From assembly GCA_004352715.1 (NCBI GenBank), contig SCFE01000023.1, positions 383,899 through 447,898 on the forward strand: 64,000 nucleotides of DNA, given 5' to 3'. Below the pieces are notes generated by a model, which ran no database searches, was not told the origin of the DNA, and saw nothing but the letters and a program-made list of their open reading frames with translations. A program made the position numbers and the translations under genes. Each line of letters opens with the position of its first letter. Positions within the stretch are counted from its first letter, which is position 1. The DNA comes from Hofstenia miamia (lineage: Eukaryota; Xenacoelomorpha; Acoela). This document shows, piece after piece, positions 47,370 through 58,070 of this stretch.

Positions 47370-49989
47370 ATATTTCTGAGACTAATTTGACTTTGCTAGT
47401 AAATTATTTCTGTAAATTCGATAAAAGGCAGTTTATTAATAACATTGAAACTTAAATTTCAATAACAAAAATGGAAAATGTGATTTACTCGTTTTTATGT
47501 TAATCATCTATGTTCTACCTGCATCTATATGTAGTTTGTTAGTTTTCAAAAACTTTATCGCCTGGTGCAAATAGATACTAAAACAAAAGTGATACTTTGA
47601 GTGTTGAAATCTGTAAAAAATAAGTACTCTGATGTTCGAATGGTTGAATTAATTTATATACAGATGCTGTTTCTCGTTATGGTTAAGTGATAAATTCCCC
47701 GAATTTTCACATTAGTAAAGTTTGGTGCTACGGATGCTTTTTTCCACGGTTTTCGATAGTCATCAATATCTTCTTTTGTTCTTGTATTATAAGCGCTTAA
47801 AAATTAGTTGTAAAACCATAATTAGTGTTGTGCTGCTTGATTTTGCGGTATGTTGACGATCATGAAGACCCACATAATATATTAAAATGAGAAATACCCT
47901 ACAAACTTTACAAATCTCCATTCAACAAAACTATAAGCTTTTGTATCCGCGATTCAGCATCAAATCTGCAATTGAAACACTTAGATAATCCAACCCTATC
48001 AGTCATTATTCGACTACAAGCACATGGTTCATGTCATGGCAGATGCTTCATGTGTTCTCGAAGGCAACACCAAAGAGAATTGTTTTTATTATAGTCCATT
48101 TGTGTGTCCATTACATTGACGAACATCAATGAGTAGAATGATTTTGTTTCAATAGCAATAAATTGTTTGAGGCTCAAGTCTGATTTTTTGAAATGCAATA
48201 TAAAATTTATGATACATAATCACACTCGTTTTCTTGATAATGCTAACTTCATTGTTCACCGTTTATGATAGTGTCATTGCAAAAATCCTTAGAATGCAAA
48301 ATGCACTCCCGAACATTTCAACTATTAAAAAGCGTAACGACAACAAACTGTTAATAAATTAATGTTTGATTGTCACATTCTATCGTTATTAGTTTTAAGT
48401 GTATTTTATGTTATCACTCATTTTTACTCTTTAAGGCCCATAAGGGAACCGAAGTTGTTTTAGTAGTAAAGAGTGTATGATTTGCATTAAACAGATGGTA
48501 AGAAGAACCCTATTAGCAAAATTTAATTTTGAAATGCATCTATGATGCCACACTTGGGTTGTACTTACAGTTTTTAAGTGAATCCATTCATGGTTGCCAA
48601 AAATGAATGACAAGAAACTAGAATCAATACAATATTTTTCACACAAATTAGTTGATAATGCCTTTTTTAAACCCATGATCCGTTTTGTTATTTTTATTTC
48701 CAAATAAGTGATCAAATTGATCAAACAGGAATATGATACTCAACTAAAAAAGACAAAAATTTGAGGAGCAATTAACAATTTGGGTGAAACTTTATAAATG
48801 TATTAAATTTCCATTATTATAGATTAGTCATGCAAAATACAAATGCACTGTAAATAATTGCAGTCTAGAAAAACGGATTTGCTAAGGTGTGAGATATATG
48901 TACCCGACCCGACTCTAACAATTTTCGTTTTGGGTCTAGTCAACTTGAGTTGTGTTAATTTGATATTGAATAACACATGGTGCGTTTGCGTAATTGAAAA
49001 TGTAAATATAATTTTCTGATTGAAAAATTTTTCATATCCCTCTGTGGTTGAGCCATATTGTCTAGCGAATGATCATAAGTATGATCAAAGCTTTCAAAGT
49101 GATTGACGTTGGTAGCTGCAAGTAGGAGTCAGATTAAGATGGTTTTTGATTTTCAACATAAAAAGTTTCACTTTGTAGTTATTCATAAAGGCTACGTTAA
49201 AGCTTCATTAGCCTTCAAATTGGTAAACAAACTTCATACATTTATTCAAATAATCAGTTGACCAGGCATTGTTTTCCTGAATTTAATAAAACCAACATGG
49301 ATTGGTTAATATGATATACTATACTATACTATAATTTTTAATTAGAAATTGTTAACCAATTACAATAGTGTATGGTAGAATTCATTTTTTATACTAATAA
49401 AATAGTTTTAATAGTGATAAATGTTATTTAATAGTGACTTTACATTTATGATATTGATAGGCCTATGTAGGTATACAACACTCGAGGTTCGAAATCCGAC
49501 TCGACTCTACCCGAATAAAAATATCTCGACTCGCAATACCCCATTACCACCAAGCTCCAAGAGTTTAAACGGTATTTTTTCTTATTACTGAATTTTATGT
49601 AATTATATCTGAAAAATAGATAAGATGCTCGTGGAAGTCTAGCGGGTTAAAAATGAACGTGTATTAATTTTTACTTCAAAATGGATAGTTCTAATCGTTG
49701 CTTTATTGGCCAATTGCAAACGTATTTCTAAAAATAATTGCAAAATTAGTTAAAACCAAGTTGTAGTTTATTTTACTCTCTCAAGTCCATTAAATTGGCT
49801 ATGCAAAAAATTTGTTATATTGTTTCTTTGACTTGGATAAGCTTTACAATATATATTTCATTATTTTTTTAATATGAATCTTATCTTAAGCAAATAAGAT
49901 TTGCTATATTTTTCTTGTTTACCGAAACTTCGAAAACCGTTGGATAGAAGTGGCTATCTTAAGAGGCCGGATGAGCTATCTACATTAAA
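47370..49989. other. long non-coding stretch
   Basis: AT-rich. Patches at 48895-48935 and 49485-49545 contain repeated CGACTCGACTC/CCCGACCCGACTC words in related arrangement, possibly the ends of a decayed hAT-like element, but no boundary or duplication could be fixed. Confidence 0.5.
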
Positions 49990-50272
49990 ATAAACCGTTA
50001 AAGATAGATCTGAACACTAGGTATTAAGCGAATTTTAAGCTTTTTTTAAAAATTGGAATTGTTAATGAAAAATAATCAATATTTCAGGTTCTTTGGGCAT
50101 GGTAAAACATTCTAAACACAGTTTCAGTATTAGGTTTAAGCATGTTCACCAATAGATTGTTCTTATCTCAGAATTTCCTATTTCATAATAGGTTTGGAGA
50201 AAATTGCTTTAAAATTTCGAAAAAACAATTGTTCTTCATAAAGTGTAAGGTTAAGAGAGTTATCCATTCAAT
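49990..50272 (-). mobile_element. R1 repeat copy g, partial
   Basis: Reverse-strand R1 with its outer end reading CCTTACACTTTATGAAGAAC next to TTAA. It contains the shared 'catgttcaccaatagattgt' phrase. The inner boundary is approximate. Confidence 0.55.
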
Positions 50273-50948
50273 TAGTGCAATTTTGTTTGGTTAGTTTATA
50301 CAAATCCAAAGAACTTTTATGATTCTCCATGTATAACTGCCTGACTATGTATTCCCCATCGAATTGATAGTAACTATGCTAATTTCCTGTTGTTTTTCTT
50401 AAAATATTTTTTGAAATCTTCAAAAAAATCAAGCTTTTTCTAATTTTAAATAAATGTTCATTTTTTGGTTTCATGGGATTGGATTGTTTTATTATGCTGC
50501 TGTTATCATTTCTATCTTTTGTGATCAGATGAATGGATTGTGAAAATTGTAAAAAAAAGATTTCTCAAATTGATCCATCAAAACGTGATATGAAATTGCT
50601 GAACTTTTGTGAATATTTTCATAAAGATTATTTTTTGTTGTTTTCATGAGAGAAAAACATTTTTTTCAAAATATTTTCTGATGTCCTTTGAATAAAAGGC
50701 ATCTTAAAGAGACTAGCTCTCTCAAAAATATTTACATTCATTTTTATTATTAATGATGTAGAAAAATTTGATATTTAAATTTTGCGGAAAAGTTTACTGA
50801 TATCCCCTGAAACATATTTTTTACATGAAATTTCAATGCATAACTACCATAATTATTACAATCATTGTCAGTTTCTTAGTCCTATTTTTACCAGCGTTAC
50901 TTTAAAAACAAACCTCTTTGTTCACAATACAATCCAAGCCTGTTTGGT
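50273..50948. other. AT-rich non-coding stretch
   Basis: Nothing recognised. Confidence 0.5.
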
Positions 50949-50956
50949 ATGGACAC

Positions 50957-51418
50957 TAGAGATTAGTGCGGCGCAATAATACCGCGGTATGCGCTGGTTA
51001 GCGGTAGAATTAAAACAACTTGCGGTGGTATAAAAGTTATACAGATAAAGTGTTTTGTATTAACATTTAAAACTCTTAGTATTTCTCAAAAAACTGGTCA
51101 TGAAGCAAAACTAAGGGATTTCACATACAAAATATTAAAAGAAATTTTTTACATTTCATGGGCAATTTGATACTGCCCTAATAATATTGAACGAAATAAC
51201 AAAATACCCAAGTATTTGTCTTCAAGCTTTGTACAAATTATCAATAACCAAAATCCTAAAGAAGCAATTCAGAAATATCTATCTTTTCTTATGAAGATAA
51301 AGATCGCCATTGTTGCGATATACAGCGGTAAAATTTCATTTATTGCGGTGGTTAGCCGTGAAGTTTTTTTACTGTGGTGGAAAAATTTTTTTCAAAACCT
51401 GTACCGCGCTCATCTCTA
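50957..51418. mobile_element. hAT-type non-autonomous element, family H3
   Basis: 462 bp flanked by a perfect 8-bp target-site duplication, ATGGACAC, at 50949-50956 and 51419-51426. Ends are inverted: TAGAGATTAGTGCGGCGC (left) and TAGAGATGAGCGCGGTAC (right, reverse strand). Repeated GCGGT words lie just inside both ends. The 67-codon frame inside has no transposase resemblance. The perfect duplication indicates a relatively young insertion. Confidence 0.88.
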
Positions 51419-51426
51419 ATGGACAC

Positions 51427-52787
51427 ATCTATGGGATTGTTCGCACTTATTAAATAAGTGTGAAGAATTATTTTGCTACTGAAGTATATAAAATCTATTT
51501 TTTTCAATGAAAAATCCGATTTTGTTAAAAAAATTCAAATTAATACCATACCTAATGTGTTTAGATAATGAGTCTGCCTATTTAAAGACGAAAAAGTGGA
51601 GACAATTTTCAGATTTTAGGTATATTCATTAGTTCGCGAATCGTGAGTTGTAAGCGGTTAAAAATTTGTTGAGGAAGCCATCACAGATTTTGAAAAATTC
51701 CTTGTTGAAATAGGATTAAGATTTGGCCATTTAGATCCTCACCTTTTATAAGTTTGTGTATTTTATCTGATTTTTCAAAATATCTAAGATGCCTGTAGGA
51801 ATTCTGACACTGTATTTATTTCTAATTAATTTGTCCATTTGTTTTCAATTCACACCTAATATGGGCACATATTGCTTAACTTTATGATGGTGTGAAATAA
51901 ATGAGTAAACAGTTGGTGTTTTTTCGGGCTGTGATTTATGTAGCATAACACGTGGTGTGAAAATTAAAGACGAAATAATTCCTGCGCGCATTTGCCACTA
52001 TTTCGATATTTACAATGTGTTGCTATTCGACTTGGTTGGGCCAGGGGAGTTACTTGTCGACACGTCGCTACTAAATGGAAACATTGACGTTGGACAGTAA
52101 AACGGAAGTTAATAAACCATTTCAAAGCGGTACCATTGATAAAGTAAAAGATACCATCATTGTAATATATAATATTCTATCATTCGTTTCACCACCCGTA
52201 TAATCTGTTAATTCAATTTAACCGTCAGTTAGACGCTTTGTAGGCTGCAATCAGTTGTGTGTTTGATACTTACAAAGTACCAGCCTGCTTCACCCGCTAA
52301 GCTAGTTAAATAGGTTACCCGTTACCATATATCTTAAAAGTTAACAGTTGTAATCTATCCACAATAAATCTTCCACCGTTCTAAAAACGTAGTAATTGAA
52401 ATTAGTTGATTCTTCTATAACTACTCACAATTGTGTTATAATTTTCTCTTTCTCTGTTTATTGATAAAAATCTTAAAAATATGAAGTTCTTGACTGTTAA
52501 CTTATTTATATTTTTATATGTATATGTGAATACAATTATATTTGTTAACTTATTAAAGCTATTGATTCCAAGAATGTACTATTAATTATGATCTATATAA
52601 TTGGAAAGATCAAAGTATTGATATCCACTTCCTGTTGAGAATTTCGGACTTTAAAATGGATGCCAGTATGTAGTTTAACCTATGAAGTTTTAAAAATGTT
52701 GCTGTTAAATTTTTTATATTATATAGAAAGCATTCTATTTGGTAAATTCTAATATACATAGATAAGCAAGTAGGTAATGAGAAAAAA

Positions 52788-52826
<39 letters not shown>

Positions 52827-53159
52827 CTAAGATGTGTACACCCAGAAAACATTCATCTTGGCGTGCTGTAGGCTCTTCGACACTCTACACCTCCCCATAG
52901 TGCACACTGTCAATTAAAGGGTGCGTATATCTACAATAAAAATATTAAAATTTTTTGGAGTCTTAGTGTTTATAAAACATCATAATTTAGCTGGAAATTT
53001 ATGATTTAGTGAAAAATACTTTAGTTTTAAGCATTTTTTCCTTGAAAAGCTCTTTCACTTCTTTAAGTGTTTATATCTTTTTTTAATACTCCATTTAATT
53101 TAATTGCCTTTTTAAATTTGTAGCAACAATATTGAATTCAATATTTTGCTATTGTATTT
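51427..53159. other. non-coding stretch with a (TA)n tract
   Basis: A TA tract occupies 52792-52825. A GC-richer patch near 51960-52080 has no open frame worth calling. Confidence 0.5.
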
Positions 53160-53189
53160 AATTAGAATTCTTTGTTGCGTGATTTAATT

Positions 53190-53487
53190 TGGTCAAAGGA
53201 ATCGAAGTTTTGTTGCTGCTCTTTACGAGGTGTATGGTATTCACGTTATTGTGCCCACGATCTACTGAATCCAAGGAGAACAATACCCAAGGTTACGAAT
53301 TGTTGAACAGTTACCAACTGCTACACTTTCGGTGCATCTCGTTTACCAAATTCGACCCACTTCACTGGAAGATCTCAAAAAATGCTTCAAAAACATAATC
53401 ACCGAAATCCGAGTGAAAGTTGTCGGAAATCTCGCCTTGAATTAGTGGTAATCATCAATGAATGCAGAAAAAACGGCAAGAAGCATA
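53190..53487 (+). pseudogene. Tc1/mariner-type transposase C-terminal relic
   Basis: Forward frames end with 'RPTSLEDLKKCFKNIITEI' (53353-53409) and, after a frame change, 'RLELVVIINECRKNGKKHIQN' split by position near 53430-53487. These match the 'P.tleeLK..I..EI..IP' and 'RLe.CI...GgHIE' elements that close Tc1/mariner/IS630 transposases. Upstream sequence to about 53190 is open in part but not clearly assignable. No catalytic DDE/D motif remains. It lies 1 kb upstream of the Hox promoter. Confidence 0.5.
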
Positions 53488-54310
53488 TTCAAAATTGATT
53501 ACTTTTTTGGGCTTTTGGCAGTCAATGTTTTTTTCAGAAACAGTAATGAAATAACATGAGAATACAAAATTCTTCTCTTTCATTTTCAAATTCTTTATTT
53601 CAAAAACTCTCTTGAAAATTGGGTCCTTATTTCCAAAATTAACTTTCAATATTACGATTACAAAATTTACTACAGATATAAGCATTTAAAGATGTGAAGG
53701 AATTTTCAAGTGATTTATATATATATATTATTAATATATATATATTTAATATTTACATTTTGATAACTATAAGGTATTAGTCATATAAAAATTGAAACTT
53801 GGAATTAGCGAAAATGGATGTATTATATTAAATTATAAAATGTAATTAGGATACATGAAAAATAATCAATATAAAATGTCCAATAATATTTAGTGAATCG
53901 AATAAAAGTTTCATCTAGCTTTGGGAATTAAACAACAGCTAAAATTGAAAATAATTTTATGTGAGAAAAACGAAACAAAAATAAAAATTAAGGCAAGCGG
54001 ATTAAATGCGGTTAACGGCATCCTTTCATCTTCGAGATGTGCAAGTTTCCAACATCTGCTCACTGTGACCTAGAATTGGCTTCATTTAGTGTCGGCCATT
54101 TGTTTTAAAAAGGTCTTAACCCACATATTGTAGTTATATGGGACAAGAATGTTTTGCTATTTCAGATGTGTTGAATTCTGTATAAATTTGCAGAAACGCG
54201 AGTAATCGGTTGGTATTATTTTAAGGAATATAAATAGATAAATATTATATTGAGAGGCAAGTGTACATTCTATGGGTATAAAGAAATGAGCTGCTAATGC
54301 CAGTAATTTG
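53488..54310. other. Hox upstream region, no gene
   Basis: A TA-rich tract at 53717-53746 is followed by a GC-richer patch at 53990-54130. That patch has no open frame and, from its position 400-530 bp upstream of the Hox start codon, could be regulatory. Nothing further can be read from sequence alone. Confidence 0.4.
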
Positions 54311-54407
54311 ATTGGCAGAACTTACTAAGTATTTTGAAAATAGTGATTTGATTGGCTAATAGTATCACAGCACCGAGGTGAAAGGGCGTGGATTGGTAGA
54401 TATAAAA
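54311..54407 (+). promoter_or_regulatory. Hox core promoter: three inverted CCAAT boxes and TATA box
   Basis: TATAAAA occurs at 54401-54407, about 116 bp before the start codon. ATTGG (inverted CCAAT, the NF-Y core) occurs at 54311, 54351 and 54392, spaced 40 and 41 bp. The first two lie in the identical word ATTTGATTGGC. No ATG lies between the expected transcription start (about 54430) and 54523. The arrangement supports the chosen start codon and a focused promoter. Confidence 0.65.
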
Positions 54408-54522
54408 CCGGTCAGACTAATTCAAAACAAAAGCGCCAAGTGATTATTAGTTTATTATTTACTCCAAAGAGCAGACCCTTGGTTATCAATTAGTTAAAAT
54501 AAATCCATTTAGCTCTCTGTCG

Positions 54523-56634
54523 ATGCCACCAGTTGTCGGAAGCGAAGTGTTCATGTCGCCGGCCGGTCCTTGGGTCCAAAACCCCACCTATTATGAACAG
54601 GCCTTTATAAATCACCCAGGTACTCATACTCCAGCTACACATCAGAATATGTTTAATGCATTTCAACATCCGGATAAATATTTAAATCCAGAGGCAGTAG
54701 CACATCCTACATACATTCAAGATCCAAAAATTAGCGAACTCGTCACTTCAGGATTCGAAAACCCTTGGAATATGTATCCACCTAGTTCACACACCGGGTA
54801 CATTTCAGCAACCAGTCCAGACTACATTCAACCAATCACTAATGACAAGCATTACATCCTACCACCTGCCACACAACCTGGAATCCATCAGCATTCAGAG
54901 CATGCATTCATGTATTCAGATATCAAACCAGCTAAAGAAGAAATAATCTCCCACGATTTACCATATTGTGATAAAAGAACTTCACCTGCTCAACTTCCAA
55001 TTAGGGATAATCGGTTTGATATGGGATTATCCAAGAATTCATGTTATTCTATAAATACTAGTTCCTGCAATGTCACACCAAAATCCTCAATGAAAGAATC
55101 TCCTCTAGAATCTGATAATTCCAGCATTGATGGTTCTCCTGGTAAGCTCAAACTTTTACTTACTTTTTAATATTATGATAACGCAGAATGATTAACAAAA
55201 AAAATTGCATCAAATTTTAAACAACTAAAAAATTTATTAGTGCTATCCCAATAAAAGTTCATTAACTTTAATATTAAACATTGTATGTTGTAACAATTTG
55301 AACATGTTGGAAATAGGTAGAAATAGTATTAGTCGGAATTCTTTACTCTTAATCTCTGTTTATATTAGAATCATTTAATATATAAACTTTAATTTCTTCA
55401 ATTGAGGACTTGTTATCTATTTGTACACCAAACTATATAAATTAATTTTTTACATCTTGATAAAAAAATACGTCTAATTTATTTGTAATAATATTCAATT
55501 TAATTTTTCAAATTTTTTCAATATTGTCAATACATTCAACATTTTGTTAATATTTTTGAATATATTAGATAAAAAATGATTGAACTTTAACATTGAAAGA
55601 AAGTTATGTGTATGCTTAACCTTGCATGAAAACTTGTTTCCAAACATTTATTATTCCAATTATATGGCTAGTCAATCTTAGCAAAACAAATCCAAAGCCT
55701 GGAGAGGTATACGCTTGACCCTGCTACATATAAACAAGTTAAACTTAGGAAATTGACGCTTTATTTATTTTCGGAGACTGTTATGTCAAAATACTGCTTG
55801 TTTACATAGTCATGGGTTCGAAGTTTGTATTTAAAATTGAAAGCTGGAATTATAACTTAGTTATGTGATTGTGATATGTCTAAATATATCTGAAAACCAG
55901 TGTTGATAACTCCAAATTTTAACAGATTTTTGCAGCTAAAATTTTAAGTAAATAGAAGAAATGAACTAAAGTAGGGAGAAATGATTTGTTATTTTGGCAG
56001 CAAACGATTAAAGTAATTTAATAATTTTTTATCTATAAATAGAAAGCCCTAAAGTAGTACTAAAAAATTGAAATTACTGTTAAATAAATTGGCCTAACGA
56101 ATGTTTATCGTCATTATATTATGACTGAAATTCCCTGGTCAGTAGAAAGTTTCTAGGTCTATTTAGAATGGCTATGTTAAGCGTACACATTTTCTAGTGA
56201 GATACTGAAATTGAAAAAATTAAAATTGTTTTCTTATTATTTTTTAGAAATTTAATAAAATAATATTTAAGTTCTAACTAAATGTTTTTATCTATATGTT
56301 AATTGATGAAAAATTAAATAAATCTTATTTAGAAATGCCATCTAATCCAGGAAACATGCCATCACTGGCTCTCAATCAGCAGAACCCTTCTTGGTTGAAT
56401 CGCAACACTACGCGGAAAAAGCGACGTCCTTACACGAAAACACAAACCTTAGAATTAGAAAAAGAATTCCTGTACAATACCTACATCACACGTGAAAGGC
56501 GACTCCAAATCGCTAAATCCCTTAATCTCACTGACAGACAGGTTAAAATTTGGTTCCAAAATCGACGAATGAAAATGAAAAAAATCAATGCCAGTCAGCA
56601 GCATAACATGCCGTCTGCGCATCTCGTTGTATAA
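54523..56634 (+). CDS. Hox10: posterior Hox transcription factor (Hox9/10 type), two exons
   Basis: A sequence-specific nuclear DNA-binding regulator of posterior axial identity. Coding exons are 54523-55141 and 56333-56634, joined in phase 1 (CCT G|GTAAGC and TTATTTAG|AA), giving 306 aa. Residues 1-206 are low-complexity, rich in Pro, His, Ser and Tyr. The homeodomain is residues 233-292, with [36 protein letters not shown] and recognition residues Q50/N51. A lone Trp (W227, in PSWLNRN) six residues before the homeodomain replaces the YPWM hexapeptide, as in Hox9/10 PBX-binding motifs. A 14-residue tail follows. LTDRQVK and RERRL favour Hox10 over Hox9 (TERQVK), but several residues ([16 protein letters not shown]) diverge. 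The start is the first ATG after the TATA box. Paralogue identity is an inference; homeobox identity is certain. Confidence 0.95.
55142..56332 (+). other. Hox intron 1 (phase 1, 1191 bp)
   Basis: Donor GTAAGC at 55142 and acceptor TTATTTAG at 56325-56332. Splicing forms a Glu codon (G|AA) and keeps the frame through the homeodomain. An intron between the N-terminal exon and the homeobox exon is the standard Hox layout. No repeat or RNA gene was recognised within it. Confidence 0.9.
56410..56589 (+). other. homeobox
   Basis: Encodes the 60-residue homeodomain without an internal intron. Helix 3 core WFQNRR is intact, with W48, F49, N51 and R53 present; Q50 is the Antp-class specificity residue. 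Confidence 0.97.
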
Positions 56635-56949
56635 CATGTGGACAATGGACATGTTTTATTGGTAAACATCACACGCATAGCTTTATATCGACATGCAGTA
56701 GTAGCAGATATAAACTTAACTCTGCAAATGATAGCTTTATGAAGTAAGACTAGAAATAGAAATGTGTGTATATATTGCAGTTATCACTTGTAGTCCTTCA
56801 ATATTTTGTAGGACTCTAAACCCAATAGAGATGATTTGCCCAATTTGTTATTTTGTAATTTTTTTATCTAAATATCTGCTGAAAATCTATTTTTGTTAAA
56901 CTTCTTAGTATTTCCTTCACTTTATTCTCGTTTGACTCCTAGATTTTTT
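56635..56949 (+). other. Hox 3' untranslated region, no canonical poly(A) signal
   Basis: No AATAAA or ATTAAA occurs between the stop codon and the transposon copy B. Only weak variants (AATAGA near 56755 and 56825) are present. The first AATAAA, at 57052-57057, lies within the transposon. Confidence 0.5.
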
Positions 56950-58070
56950 CAACTTTGCGCTCAACTTTTTGTGGATTATAAAGTTCACAACAAAAATATT
57001 TTGCGTACACACTTTCAACTTTGCGCACAACTTATATTCGATATCCAATGGAATAAATCTAATAATTTACTCTAATTTTTTCCAACACTTTAAATACAGA
57101 TCTATTAAAAATAAATCTATAAAAAATTACACTATGTTTAAATAATATATATTTTAAAGAAATTACGTTAATCATTAATACTATATCATGGTTCGTACGC
57201 AAAAGTATTCCAACAGTCACAAACTTTTCCTATGCTCTTAAAGACTAACTTAGAGAATTTACAAAGACCCTTTGTGATATATTTTTTTAATCAATCCAAC
57301 AACAAGTGTTTGACATAATATTTTATTGATATATTTTTAATAATACTTTAGCATAGTAAAATCTCTATTAATGGACACCTTTACTGTATATGTATTTTCA
57401 TCTGGATTAGAAATCACTACATTTAATTGGCATCACGTATTACCACATGTGTTCTCCGTATATTTCGTCACCGTCATTCACCATATTTTACTTAATGGCC
57501 ATAACATATGGACGAAAGTTAAAATATGGCCATTATGGGCTGCTAAAAAATTTCGCCTTACCATATATGGCCATACCATAAACGGCACCCCTGATTCTTA
57601 TTATATTCGAAAAGTAAACAATGAGTAATTAAAACTATGCGTCAGAGGGTACGTTGTGCGAGTGCGCCAAACCCTGCATACAAGAATGAATGAATACTAC
57701 AATTATTGAAACACAGGAAGATTATGGGATGCAAAAGTAAAAATATTTTAGAAAATTAATAACAATAATTTTAAAATTGTTATTATAATATAATAATTAT
57801 ATCATCTGTTAATTAATAACAATAATTAAAATCAAATGTTTTACTCTTTTTATTAAAGAAAAGTAGTTTTTTACAAATTTTCTCCAATGCACTCCTCAGA
57901 AATAGATTATTGAATTAAAAGTTCACAACAAAGTTGGAATCGCGTACACACTTACAACTTTTCTTGTGCGCCTCATTAAATCACGAAAGGTTGCGCGCAA
58001 AAGTAGAACCAATTTAACTTCTCAAATTAGGTTGCGCGCAAAGTTGGAATCGCGTACACACTTACAACTT
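56950..58070 (-). mobile_element. TIR element T1, copy B, lacking terminal repeats
   Basis: Reverse-oriented copy of the element at 33052-34281. Long stretches match on the opposite strand, including the 'ggtgccgtttatggtatgg' segment, the 'gcgtcagagggtacgttgtg' segment and the 'aatgaggcgcacaagaaaag' subterminal block. The outermost GTAGCGTGCACAC ends are missing on both sides and the middle diverges around 57330-57400, so this is an old or internally rearranged copy. The 85-codon forward frame at 57371-57628 falls within it and is not supported as a gene. Confidence 0.82.

Noticed and set aside
48431-48724. 97-codon reverse frame
   Set aside because: Composition as expected of AT-rich random DNA; no motif, no splice context.
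49480-49500. GGTTCGAAATCC, resembling a tRNA B box
   Set aside because: One base too long for the consensus, with no A box or cloverleaf upstream.
32338-51680. Weak similarity between 32338-32540 and 51485-51680
   Set aside because: Only short shared words (such as caatgaaaaatccgatt) and a loosely similar tail; no ends or target duplication to define an element.
57371-57628. 85-codon forward frame downstream of the Hox gene
   Set aside because: Lies wholly inside transposon copy B; no known domain.
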